Assembly (NCBI GenBank): GCA_947846985.1
Contig: CANTUZ010000003.1
Span: forward strand, 97,424,704-97,488,703
Reading direction: 5' to 3'
From: Fratercula arctica
Taxonomy: Eukaryota > Chordata > Aves > Charadriiformes > Alcidae
Length of the DNA: 64,000 nt
Part shown: piece after piece, positions 52,291-63,231 of the stretch
How positions within the stretch are numbered: position 1 is the first letter of the stretch
Layout of the letters: each line of letters opens with the position of its first letter
The notes under the pieces: model-generated
Told to the model about the DNA's origin: nothing
The model's database searches: none
Seen by the model: the letters and a program-made list of their open reading frames with translations, nothing else
Program-made: the position numbers and the translations under genes

Positions 52291-52352
52291 ATGAACGGGA
52301 CAAAGTACAAAAGAAGACCTTCACAAAATGGATAAATCAACATCTCGTGAAG
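52291..52352 (+). CDS. DST: Dystonin (spectraplakin) coding exon: start of the CH1 actin-binding domain
   Basis: This is an internal exon of 62 nt: two bases (AT) completing a codon begun upstream, then 20 full codons ending on AAG. The reading is ERDKVQKK followed by [12 protein letters not shown], and the split first codon becomes GAT (Asp) if the previous exon ends in G, giving the family's DERD start. Spectraplakins are giant linkers between F-actin, microtubules and intermediate filaments. This stretch is the first helix of CH1 in the tandem-CH actin-binding domain. From memory, DST has K-V-Q and W-I-N-Q here, whereas MACF1 and plectin have R-V-Q and W-V-N-K, so DST is preferred. Val replaces the Met I expect before the last Lys, a single G-for-A difference. 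The exon is entered in phase 1 and left in phase 0. The ATG at its first base is out of frame and is not a start. It is the first exon shared by the actin-binding isoforms; their first exons were not seen here. Confidence 0.93.
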
Positions 52353-52358
52353 GTCAGT
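52353..52358 (+). promoter_or_regulatory. 5' splice site of the DST CH1 exon
   Basis: The sequence AAG|GTCAGT has a consensus exon end (AAG) and G at intron position +5. Position +3 is C, so the site is good but not ideal. It leaves the reading frame in phase 0, as expected for a following exon starting with the Val/Arg of the VRKH segment. Confidence 0.88.
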
Positions 52359-52685
52359 TGATATTTCTGTGATGTCTGGATGACTGATTACTACAGCAGT
52401 GATTGTGTCTTTTACTAAGTGTTTGATTTCAGGATGCAGCTGTGTTACATATAATAAGGAAGATCTTAAATTGTGAGATTTATGCATGTACTTTGTCTTT
52501 GAGGAGTCATGGGGGAGTTGAAATGCTGCTGTCTGATATCCCAAGGTGATCTATTTGAATACTTGCATTTGAAATTAAAATGAGTCAAAGTTTAAGGGAC
52601 ATGATTTCTTTCTAGAGAACTTGGCTCTTTTCTGCAAGTAGACTGTTATGGTTGTAGCACCACAGCTACGGCAAAGGAATTTTTG

Positions 52686-52800
52686 TTTTGTTTTAGTTTT
52701 GTTTTAGTTTTGTTTTAGTTTTGTTTTAGTTTTGTTTTAGTTTTGTTTTAGTTTTGTTTTAGTTTTGTTTTAGTTTTGTTTTAGTTTTGTTTTAGTTTTG
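52686..52800. repeat. Perfect 11-bp minisatellite, about 10.5 copies
   Basis: The unit TTTTGTTTTAG is repeated ten times without a single error (52686-52795), followed by a half unit TTTTG. A related T-rich run (TTTATTTATTTATTTTATTT) follows. The array begins 333 bases after the end of the DST CH1 exon, on the sense strand. Perfect homogeneity implies recent expansion and likely length variation between individuals. In RNA each unit gives a U-rich segment with UUUUAG, which resembles a 3' splice site end and a UAG-type binding motif. Confidence 0.97.
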
Positions 52801-54373
52801 TTTATTTATTTATTTTATTTTCATACCACGTTGATTGAGGACAGAGAAATGACCTTGAGAATGATAGCTCTAGATCATCCTCCGGCATCAGTATGCTGCT
52901 CATGGATTAAAAATAGAGGCATTCTAGGGACAAAAGTCACTTTTCAACATCTTTATTCTGAATAGCGGTGAACTTTGCTCGGGGCCAGAGCACATCATTA
53001 TAACAACATGTATAGCTCGGAGTCAACAGACAACTAAAAGCTGTGAGTTCACCTTCACTGCATGGCCCTTCAGTTCTAAATTTAATCTGCTGTTTCAGCG
53101 CCAACTGTCTAACCCAGACATTTCTCTGGAGCAACAGATTGTATAATTACTTAACACAACTTGCTTTGATTTTTTTTTGTCTTTTTCCCCAGAGGTTGCA
53201 TTCATGTAGAAGTCACATTAAATAAAAATGTATCTGCAAACTGTCAGAGTTGAGATTTAATTAATAAGCATAGTGTATAATGTTCAGAAACTGCTGTAAA
53301 GATTCACTCATGTTCATATTTAAAGAAAAATACTTTCTTTTAGGCAGCAATTTAATTATATCTCTCTGCTTCTTGTGGCTGTACTTATGGGTATTTGAGA
53401 AATATTGGACACTGAAGCAGAACAGAATTTCTTCAGGGATGTTCACAATTGACTTGGAATGCAGAATTCTGGTTTTGCATCTTTTTGAAACTAGGGTAGC
53501 TCTTGGAAATGATGTGACTTAGGGAGCTAGCAAGGCCCAGACGTGAAGTTGGTCCCACGTTTATCTTTAGCAAGAGACCTCTCTTCTCGAGTGGTCTTTC
53601 AGTCCTTCCCACCATGAATGAGCCATCAGGAGTGGTCCTGACATCAGACTCTGGGCAGCAGCAGCTGTGCACAACCTTTCCATGCACATGGTGAGTCTGG
53701 AGTGGCAGAACGGTTTTTAATACTGCTCATACCAATAGGTTTTCCTTTGTGGATTTGCTAGACCTAAAGGAATCATGCTGTGTAGAAACAGCTACTCTGA
53801 AGACAAGAGACTGCAGACCTGCAGCCATCCCTTTATGGATTTTACCTCTTATTTATCATATAAGAAAAATATCCATTGCCCAGTACTTCAGACAAATTAG
53901 ATTTAAAGAAAAAACCATACAGGAAGATTGCTAGTACTCTGGCAGCAACATGCAACCTCCAAATTAACCATCTCCTTCTAATTGAAGGTAATTGTTACAG
54001 TGTTTGTAGAAGTTACTTATCTTTTTCTGTATTAAAGATGCATTTTAGAGATGTAGTTTTAATTTTCTGTGGGAAACTGAAAACCCTATCTAAAGCTTCT
54101 AAACACAAGTTTTAAATGATACCTGTTTTTACAGATGAGCAGTGTATTGAAAATTATATTTCTATACACCATTATTTTACACAATTTTAAAACATGCACA
54201 GTCATCGTTGCCATACTGTCAACCTCTTGGGAGTAGCTTAAAAAAGATTTAGACTCTAAACCTGTAAGGAAATCGGGGTAAAGAGTCCACATTAAATCCT
54301 TTTGACTTGCTTGCCAAGGTCAGCGGCTTTAGACCTTCATTTTCAAACAGTTCTCTGTGTGAGTGATTGTAGA

Positions 54374-54427
54374 GATATATATATATATAGATAGATATAT
54401 ATATATATATATATATATAGATAGATA
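54374..54427. repeat. AT/GATA compound microsatellite
   Basis: (AT)n interrupted twice by GATAGATA, 54 bp in all, followed by a short GT-rich part (ACGTGTACATGTGTGTGTCT). It is likely to be polymorphic. Confidence 0.95.
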
Positions 54428-55259
54428 CGTGTACATGTGTGTGTCTGTACTGCTGGCCTTGATTTTCATCTTGGATCGCTCACTTTAGAATTCAAGTAAA
54501 GGATTGTTAACTTACACAAATATAGCTTAACTGTGGCTCTTCCATTAACTCTGAATTTATGTAACAACTCATGTTTTTTGGAAATACTCAATTTGAAAGC
54601 AGTTGGTGATACAGTTGTCAAATTTCTGGTTTTACTGCATTGTTTCTAGGACAGTGACTTGCATGGAAATTAAAATCAATCCTTCAAATGCTGTCTTTTA
54701 AGACAAAGGCATATTTAGAAAATACTATATAATGGAGGGAATGCAGAAAAAATATCACCATAAATGACTGCATTTCTAGCAGAGTCTCTAGACCTGTCCT
54801 GGTCTATGCATTAGGTTGAATTTGAGTCCTGGTTTTCAGCTTTATTACCTTGGATTTTATACAAAATACATGCAACTCGTATTTGCCCACTTGCTGCCAA
54901 AAGCTTGTTGCAGACACCAAAAAAAAGGTAGGAATCAGCTTATTTCAGGCATCTCAGTAGCTTTATTTGAGGTAGTTATCCAGACTTCTTTTGAGATAGC
55001 AGAGAGAACAGGCCCTTCTAGATGTCTCGGACATCTGCTACTTTAGGGGGAGATGAATTGTGTCCTAGAAATGCTTTCACTCCACTGACTGAAAAAGGAG
55101 GTCGGTGTGCTTTATCTGTCACCGTGTAGGGTTCAAGAAGTGGAAAGGATGAAGGTGATCATGGAAATTGAAAGCATCAGACCATGCATATGGACAGGAC
55201 CCCACTATGGGCATGGGAATGGATTGCATTTTTCTGTCATCTTTTTTCCGTCCTGTGTA

Positions 55260-55385
55260 TGTTCTTTACTTTCTCTTTCCCCACTTTCTTTTCTCGGTCT
55301 CCTGTTTCTTTTTTGGTTTTCTTTTCTCTTTTTTTTTTTTTTTCCCCCTTCTGTTTCTGTTTTCTCCTCTTTTTATTTTTTCCTT
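55260..55385. other. Long pyrimidine tract
   Basis: About 125 bp are made almost wholly of C and T on the plus strand, including a T15 run. The 153-residue open frame over it is Phe/Leu/Ser-rich low complexity and not a gene. In sense RNA it is a large potential polypyrimidine-tract-protein landing site, about 2.9 kb after the CH1 exon. Confidence 0.8.
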
Positions 55386-56685
55386 GCTTGTTTAGTTCTT
55401 TCCTTGCTCATTTTAATTAATCTTCTATTCTTCTGCAATCCTTGGGAAAGTACCAGACTCTTATCCCTTTATAGCTGTATATTCAAAAGAGTTTTTTCTA
55501 GGTCAGCAGCACGATGCTTTTACGGGTTACTATCATTCGTTAGGGGATGGCATGGAAGCTTATTTTAATTCTTCTAATTAAGTTCTGTATTTATGGGATT
55601 CACTGAGTAACCACAAACAACAAGACAGCTGAGAAATATTTACCCTTTTGCCCGCCGTTGCCCATCTTTAGTTGCATTAGATTCAAAGCGTCTTAAGTGC
55701 ATAGTATATAAAATTCAGTGTTTGAGATTAGTGCCTTGTCAGTTCAGCTGACTAAGTTAAGCATGCATTCATGTACTTTGCTAAACTAGAAACGTAGTCA
55801 TTGCAGAAATATTTCCTGCAAATTATCTTGAGATATGTAGTTTTAGAGACAGGTACCTAATGTGTTATTTGCAAAATTCAGCTGTTCAAGTTATCTTTGA
55901 ATTCCACAGTTGAGGATCAAGTGGACTGTCACTACATTTTTTAAATGCTGAAGTTTTGCTTTTGATGTGATAATACATTTTCCTAGGGCTGATTAGAGCA
56001 TTGCACTTGCTAAGGCTACTGTTTAATGTCTGATGGTGAGGCTCCAGTTTAAACGTTATCTTTCACTTCTTGTTGACATGTGGGCTGGAGAGGTGAGATA
56101 CTGGACTTCAGACTCGCCTGCTGCTGTGGTATGAGCTTCCAGGGAGAAACTGGCATACCGGCGTAGTGTAGCAGTGGGGTAGAGATCTCCTCTTAACTCT
56201 CTAAACCTACCTCTGCTTCCAGCAAGTGTTTCACTTTGCTGTTGTCAAAATAAGATGTTAAATTTGAGTACTTGCTACAGCAGTAAATAACCCTTGATGT
56301 AATAAGAACAGATAAATTTGTGGAAGCAAGGGATTTCATTCTAGTGTAGTGTTCGCATGGTCCTAAAGCACCCAAAGAGAAATCCAACTTCCACAAAAGC
56401 CCAGAAATTCTTCCTGAAACTCCTTTGAACCCCAAACCCTAAGGAAAAAATGAGAGAAGTGTGAAATACACGGGGAGGATGAAATAAAAGTGGGAAAATA
56501 AAGTTGATGATGGAAAAAGGAGTAAAAGCAGACAAATTCTTCTTTGTTGTTCAGTTCCTTTCTCAAACCAATTGAAAAATATTTTTGTAGTGCCAGATCT
56601 TAGTCTTGACAGATTAAATGGGATATTTTGAAATATTTAGTTTCTTTATCAGAAATTGTGATAAACAGAAAATAGGACTAAAGGC

Positions 56686-57813
56686 AAGGCAACCACAGCA
56701 TTCTCTTGGAGAAACTGGCTGCGCATGGTTTGGACAGGAGTACTCTTTGCTGGGTTGAAAACTGGCTGGAGGGCTGGTCCCAGAGAGTGGTGGTGAATGG
56801 AGTTAAATCCAGTTGGTGGCCAGTCACAAGTGATGTTCCCCAGGGCTCCGTATTGGGGCCAGTTCTGTTTAATATCTTTATCCATGATCTGAATGAGAGG
56901 ATTGAGTGCACCCTCAGTAAGTTCACAGTCGACACCAAACTAGGTGGGGGTGTTGATCTGCTTGAAGGTAGAAAGGCTCTCCAGAGGGATCTGAACAGTT
57001 TGGATCGATGGGCTTGAGGCCAATGGTATGATGTTCAACAAGACCAAGTGCCGGGTCCTGTGCTTGGGTCACAACAACCCCATGCAGCGCTGCAGGCCGG
57101 GGGAAGAGTGGCTGGAGAGCTGCCTGGCAGAAAAAGACCTGGGGGTGTTGGTCGACTGCTGTCTGAATATGAGCCAGCAGTGTGCCCAGGTGGCCAAGAA
57201 GGCCAACAGCATCCTGGTCTGTATCAGGAACAGTGCGGTGAGTAGGACCAGGGAAGTGATGGTCCCCCTGTACTCAGCACTGGTGAGGCCCCACCTCGAG
57301 TACTGTGTCCAGTTTTGGGCCCCTCACCACAAGAAAGACATTGATGTGCTGGAGCAGGTCCAGAGAAGGGCAACGAAGCTGGTGAGGGGTCTGGAGAACA
57401 AGTCTTATGAGGAGCGGCTGAGAGAGCTGGGGTTGTTTAGCCTGGAGAAAAGGAGGCTGAGGGGAGACCTTATTGCTCTCTACAACTACCTGAAAGGAGG
57501 TTGTAGAGAGGTGGGGGTTGGTCTCTTCTCCCAAGTAACAGGCGATAGGACAAGAGGTAATGTCCTCAAGTTGTGCCAGGGGAGGTTTAGATTGGATATC
57601 AGGAAAAATTTTTACACTTTAAGCGTTGTCAAGCATTAGAACAGGCTGCACAGGGAAGTGATTGAATCACCATCCCTGGAGGTATTTAAAAGACACGTAG
57701 ACGTAGTGCTTAGAGATATGGTTTAGCGATGGTTTTTGTCAGCGTTAGGCTGATGGTTGGACTAGATGATCTGAAAGGTCCCTTCCAACCTAGGCAATTC
57801 TACGATTCTATGA
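56686..57813 (+). mobile_element. CR1 LINE, 5'-truncated, about 1.1 kb with intact 3' end
   Basis: The element runs from the middle of the CR1 reverse transcriptase through the ORF2 C-terminus and the short 3' UTR. It ends in CCTTCCAACC and then ATTCTACGATTCTATGA, the octamer-type tail that replaces poly(A) in CR1. Only about the last quarter of a full-length element is present, the usual result of incomplete reverse transcription. Its near-consensus look suggests a younger CR1 subfamily than the 62.8-kb copy. It lies in the same sense as DST, inside the intron after the CH1 exon. No target-site duplication was seen, as is usual for CR1. Confidence 0.95.
56706..57726 (+). pseudogene. CR1 ORF2 reverse transcriptase remnant, inactivated
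   Basis: The first open piece (56706-57017) holds the RT palm, including [12 protein letters not shown] at residues 45-56. The catalytic motif should read F-A-D-D but reads F-T-V-D at residues 73-76, so one of the two metal-binding aspartates is lost. One extra base near 57014 (GCTTGAGG) creates a TGA and shifts the frame. The second piece (57028-57639) continues in the +1 frame through the thumb and C-terminal region, with [17 protein letters not shown] and [23 protein letters not shown] at 57637-57639 replaces the expected Trp codon, and the same frame then runs to the natural terminator TAG at 57724-57726. The endonuclease and N-terminal half are missing. This copy cannot make a working polymerase. 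Confidence 0.92.
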
Positions 57814-60800
57814 CCAGACACCAGCTAGATCAGTGCTCTGATGGGAGAAATATGCTGAACACCCAGGTATCTTCCCTCCGAGGGAATATGTTTCTTCTTT
57901 TTCATGGAAGAAAAGGTGGTAGAGAGTCCCTTAATTGACCTTCTAGCAGTAATATAGGACCTTGGGGTGCCTGAGCAGCTCCCTAGAGAGGGAGGGCTGT
58001 CCTGCCTATGGCACCAGCAGGGACCCCTGCCACCCTATGTCCCCTGTAGAGCAGCTTGGTTTGGGACTGGCTGGACCTCGTGAGAAACACACTGGTGGTG
58101 GGAGCAATGGGCAGCATCCTTGCGCAGTCATTAGTGGCTCCAAAACTCAACTTTTAAAGGTATCATGAGCAAGAAGGCTTTTACAAGTAGCAGAAGAAAA
58201 TGCTTTTTAAACTATTGTTTTAAAGCTCAGGGTTCAAAATCCTGTACTGTGTCGCAGTGATGGTGCATTAGAGAGCGAGCAGCTTTTTGTTGTGCAAAGA
58301 CTGAATAAATAATTCAGAATAGAAAACTGAAGTTATTGATTCCTGTGGGTCTTTGAGGCAGCACACGGTTTGCAAATGGCCACTTAGGGTCGATTGCTTT
58401 GTGAAATGTTCAGGTATGCGCTTAATGGCAGAGGAACCGTTCCTGATACAGCACAGTCATTCCCTTGCTGAAAGCTGGCACTTCACTGACAGTAGTAGTT
58501 ATCATTTCAGATAGCACTACTCTGCAGTATCTTCTTTTTAGCCATGCAGTTAATCTAAAATTCCCCACCTCCTCGTCTTTTAGAAATGAACATTTTTTAG
58601 CTCTACATCTATATATATTTTAAGGGATGAGGCACCTGGTGTTAGTCTAACAGTAGGGACTCTTTAAAAAAAGTCTCAATGTAACAGCTTTTATTTTTGA
58701 AACACACTTGGAAAAAGCATGTTTGGCGTTTTTTTTTTTTTCCTGTGTTAAGGAAAATAAGATGAAGATTGCTTGCTCTGCTAGTGCATCTAAATGAGCC
58801 TTCTCTGTATTCCTTGTAGTTACTTCTGACAGCTGCTGCAAACTGCTGGGAGCAATTCCTGTGAAATCTGACTTCCAACACGGCATGCAGCTTGCTTTAG
58901 GCATTGGGTGCAGCTGAAGTATCAGTATTTCCTTCTCTGTTTTGTTTTTGAATTGATCAGCAAGACCTATTGTCTTCCTGGTACAGGAGAATATTTCAGT
59001 TTTTCTCCTAAAAATGTTTGCTGTTGTGTGTTCAGAACTATTCTAAAAGATCTTGAAGTGTTTTTTCTTTGAGACGTGCTCCTTCCGAAAAATATATAAA
59101 AATAACTCTTGAAGAAGATCATCAGTTAGCGATTTAAAGAAGTATCTGATTTTGTTATTATCCATTGAAATATGCACAGTTATAGTTTGTTCATGCTACA
59201 TTGTGCACAAATTTTTCATAAGTCTTCCACTTGGAGGCAAACCACACATCTTTCATCTCCTTAGTATAATGTATAGCTGTTTGCAAAGCAGATCAGCAAG
59301 CAAACTCAGGACTTTTTTAGTATTTAATCAAAGTTTACCAATGGAGGAAGGTAACCAGGAGACAGTGAGGAAAAGTAGCAACAGAATACCAGAAGTTAAA
59401 GCTGAAAAAATGGAGGAAATTTGTACAAAGTTTTAGAGGCTAATGATAAGCCACATCACGAAATCTCTCTGCAAGCAACTATATAAATAAATCCAAGTCA
59501 ATAAAAACTGTGCCATGGGTTTCAAGTTTATTTGATCCTCTTAATTCATGCAGACTTCATGACTAATTGGCAGCAGGAAAGAGAATAATTGAAAACAGTA
59601 AATTAAATATGCATGAAATACATGATAGCTTGAGTGCATCGATACTTTTATGGCATGCAGTACTATTGAACCAGTTGAGTGTATGTTTTATGATCCTTTT
59701 TGTGGTGTTTGAGTTTTTTTAAATTGTTTTATATAGGTGCTCATATATGAAAGAATGGGTATAAGGAGAATTAAGTCTACCATGAGATTACTGTACAGTG
59801 AAATAGAACCACTAGAATCAACACGTTTCCTGTGGTAGACTAATATATTAATTCATTCTCTTTTTGTGGGTTCGTTGTTTGCAATTTACTCTCAGCATAG
59901 ATTTTTAGTATTATTTCTTCCTTAGAGATCACAAGAGATAAAATTATACCATTTGCAATTAAATGTTGGCTTTTTAATTAATTGTTAAATTATGCATGGA
60001 ATTATATTTTATCTGTATATGTTTGATGTATCCACATTTAATAATAATTTTTATATTGGTTTAGAAATACTCTGGCTTGATCTTGCTGACAGTGTAATTG
60101 TGCCATTGGCTCCAGTGGGAGTAGTATGTGTCCCAGTATGTGGACTCCAGACAGTAAGAAACCTCCAACATTGTCATAAACATTACCAAAATATTTCATT
60201 CTACAACAGTATTTCATATACTTTGGAAAGCCATTGACCCTAGGTAATGTAGATGTGTGACTCCATGGGGGCCTAAGAAGGCATCAGAATGAAAATGTTT
60301 TTCCTGTAAAGAAGATATTGTCCGCTAAAGGCTTTTATGGTGCTTTGGCCAAGAAAATTTAAAGATAGTAACATAATGTTTAAAATTCTCATTTACCACT
60401 GAAATACAGTACCTTGGCTTTAATCAGAATAATGTTATGTCTGTCAACCTTACATTTTACCGGCTTTAGGCAGATGTGCATGGTGTTGCCTTTGATCTGA
60501 GTTAGTGTATCCCTGTAGTTTTAAGTTGTGAAAGCCAGATTTATTGGCTGGGTTTGATGTTATTAGCATTACATTTGTATACTTTAAACAATTAATCCCT
60601 GATGAGGTATATTTGGTGACATGTAGTACAGGGTTGGAAAAGCGAGGGCAAATTGGAAGCATGGAGGGTGAAGAAAAGTGGTGGCACTGTGTCTCTGGCC
60701 TAAGATAAAATGGGACAAAAGGTGACCGTGGCTGCTGTCAGTTTGAGGCATTGAGCTGGAACATGGAGGTTGACAGTAGATTTTTGGTCACTAACTAGCA

Positions 60801-61443
60801 TTGGAAGGACAGGACTGTGTGGCAATGGGGAAAATCATTTATCCTCACAATTGACAGGAGGAGCAGATGTGGAGGTCTGCATTTGAACACCGATGAAGGT
60901 GCCCTCTGTAGCCTATGCAAGAAAGAGGTATTTCTGTGGAACAGCTCAGCTCATCCCCAAGCAGGGTGTGCAGACCAGGTCAGGGCACGCTTGCTGTTGT
61001 TTTCCCTGCCTGCTGCAGGAGTTGGGGTGGCTGCCTCCGGTGTGGACGTGTGTCTTGTGAGAGAAGTGCCAGCCAGAGAGACCTCCAGCCTGTCAAGTTC
61101 AGAAAGTCACTAGCAAAGCTGCTAGTTGGGTCTGGACTGATTGGGAGGGACTGCCTCAAAAATTAAAAAGGGAAGGTAACTTACCAGCAAGTGATTGCAA
61201 AATCCCAGGCTCAACTTTCAAAGAAAAGAGAGAAGTGAGAAGTAGAAAAAGGGACAATGGACTTCTGAGCAGCGGAACTGGGGAAAGCAATAGGTAGGGT
61301 CTCCTGGGGAAGTAATCCAGGAGAGGGAGGAATGCAGGAGATCTGGCAGTCACTGAAGGCATTTCTGTTGGAGGCACAAAGGCAGCCTGCAGACAGGCAG
61401 GACAGATAGGAGGCATCATATAGAATATACTGCTGCTTTTAAG

Positions 61444-61550
61444 AGACTTGTGAAATACAAAGAAACCCTACAAGAATTAGAAATAAGGGCAGCAGAACTA
61501 AAGATTCATATGAAGGAGTTACTAAAGCATGTTGGAGTAAAATCAGACAA
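61444..61550 (+). other. Exon-like coding trace, coiled-coil-type peptide
   Basis: After an acceptor-like CTGCTGCTTTTAAG, 107 nt are open in one frame reading RLVKYKETLQELEIR, AAELKIHMKE and LLKHVGVKSD, and end at ACAA|GTAAAA. The Leu/Glu/Lys pattern would form an amphipathic helix. If spliced to 61731 the open frame continues for 16 more codons to a TAA. The local DNA is purine-rich, which gives Lys/Glu-rich readings in any frame, so this may be fortuitous. It is not the next DST exon, which should read VRKHVNDLYEDL. I do not recognise the protein. Confidence 0.25.
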
Positions 61551-61730
61551 GTAAAAGCTCCGGAGGAGTTACAGTAATAGTGTGACATAAAAGTCCCCAA
61601 GAGAAAGGTTCTGTAATTATGAGGAAGAATATGAAGAAGAAAGGAGAACTATGGATACATTACCAAGGAAAAAAAATGAGAAATAGTATTGAATGCTACA
61701 GAAAAGTCTGAATTTCTCTGGTCTCTTCAG

Positions 61731-61817
61731 TCTACAAAATACTGACTTGATGAAACACATTTTAACAAGATCAGGGTAAAATTCAAATACGGAAAGCGCA
61801 GATCAAAGAATATTTAG
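61731..61817 (+). other. Exon-like segment with strong splice signals both sides
   Basis: The acceptor AATTTCTCTGGTCTCTTCAG (61711-61730) and the donor TTTAG|GTAAGT (61818-61823) enclose 87 nt. All three frames contain a stop inside the segment, so as an internal exon it would be non-coding or would end a reading frame. Joined to 61444-61550 across a 180-nt intron, it reads LQNTDLMKHILTRSG then TAA. A long non-coding or poison exon is the most likely use, if it is used at all. Confidence 0.25.
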
Positions 61818-62814
61818 GTAAGTTATGTGCTTTCTGGTTGCACAGCTTCATTCACCCACCAGGAACTAATTGAAGTGATGTACAACATTTTATCATTCTG
61901 TTTGAGAATTCAGAGAGGATAGGGGATTTCTAGGAGTCTGCAGTTACAGTAAGCATAATACCTCCCCCAAGAAGAAGAAAAGAATGGGGAGTTGCAGACC
62001 TTGCAGGGTAATTTTTCTCCCTGGGAAGACAGTGGGACTGAACTGTCACTTATCCCACCTTTGGCTGGACAACTGGTCTTTGAAAGCAAGTGGACAAAGG
62101 GGAAGCGATGCATGTGGTGTATACACATTTTTTTGACATGCTACCACGTGTAGTCTCATTAGCAGATTACTGTCACAGAATTTGAATGAAGGAATCCCAG
62201 ATATTGTTTGCTTGGATATTGCCATCAGTAACAGCTGCATCTAGAACTGGCGCTAGGAGGAGACAGTGCCATCAGTTGTGGCAGCTGCTGTCATGGCTGC
62301 CATCAGGTGCTGCCACAGTATAATCTGGGAGGCCACACATGTGAGCAAGGACCTTTCACCCAGAGACGGCATCCAAGCACCCACTGCTCTTGCCATGCTG
62401 CATCCTCAAGTGAGAACTCAAGCTCCGTCATGGGAATGACACCCCTGTTTCTCCCTGTAATGTTACTCCTGTTATAGCTGCGGCTGTACTTTTCTCTGGT
62501 TCAGGCCTTTTGTCCTGTTGTCAGCAACAAATGTGGCCCTCATCCTGCCACGGTTCTCACCAAGGTCCGTCACCTGCACTGGGCTGTGTTGGTTTATGCC
62601 CAGGGAGCTCCAGGAACTACAGATGAGCTCCACGCACTGCCTGTGGACCACTATGGTGTTTAGGAGACAGCTTGTAATTGTGCCTTTTCACAGACACATG
62701 AGTGTGCTTGTGGGCACATGGTTGTGAAACTCCGCCTGGCCGCACAACTCTTGATCTTTGTGACAACAAGAGGTTTGCAGCAGTCTGTAATAAAGCAGTA
62801 AGAAGATAAGTCTT

Positions 62815-63231
62815 CTTGGAAAGTCAAGGACAGGTTGTGATAATTGAGTTTGTTTAGTCTGAAACAGAGAAGACTGGAGGGAGATGTGATACCGTGTCCT
62901 CAGTATTTAAAAAAGTGGTTATGCAGAGGCTGGTGAACAAGTGTTTTCTGAGGTCAGGCTCTAAGAGGGGGAGAACAAAAAATTCAGATTAGTTTACAGA
63001 AGAAGATTTAGTTTGAAGATTAGCGAGGAAAAATCTCCCTCCCTGGAAAGCAAATAAACATAGTAAACACTGAAGTACATGTATTACACACTGTAGAATT
63101 TTCTTCACTTGAATTTTCAGGAATAAATTAGAGAAGCATCTAGCCAAACTCAGTCTGCTCCACTGGACTGGGTTGGGTGAGGTGGTCTGTTTAGTCCTTT
63201 TTAACTGTACAGTTGTATTATTCTGTGACAG
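62815..63231 (+). mobile_element. Old, diverged CR1 3' fragment
   Basis: The stretch has the CR1 order of blocks: TTGAGTTTGTTTAGTCTG, GAGAAGACTGGAGGGAGATG, a TATTTAAAAAAGTGGTTATG block, CTCTAAGAGGGGGAGAACAA, then GGAAAAATCTCCCTCCCTGG and a tail ending near ATTATTCTGTGACA. Many substitutions and indels separate it from the 56.7-kb copy, and no useful frame remains. It corresponds to the ORF2 C-terminus plus 3' UTR of an older subfamily. The 5' edge is approximate. Confidence 0.82.

Larger units (their letters stand above)
52359..56685 (+). other. DST: DST intron following the CH1 exon, first part
   Basis: Contains the minisatellite, the AT/GATA repeat and the pyrimidine tract listed above. 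The next DST exon, expected to read VRKHVNDLYEDLRDG, was looked for and not found. Confidence 0.75.
57814..62814 (+). other. DST: DST intron following the CH1 exon, middle part
   Basis: No recognised exon of DST. It holds the exon-like segments at 61444 and 61731. At about 59440-59660 the DNA is repeat-free with clustered TAAT, ATGCAT and TTGAT-type words, a composition often seen in conserved non-coding elements. 62230-62760 is GC-richer without an identified repeat. Confidence 0.65.

Noticed and set aside
52686..52800. Regular repeats that might suggest an array-type locus
   Set aside because: The 11-bp unit has no spacers, so it is a simple minisatellite and not CRISPR-like.
55107..55568. 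A 153-codon frame
   Set aside because: Its middle is Phe/Leu/Ser low complexity from a pyrimidine tract; all plus frames look alike there.
61910..62240. Overlapping minus-strand frames
   Set aside because: Short, Cys/Ser-rich chance readings with no family match and no splice context on that strand.
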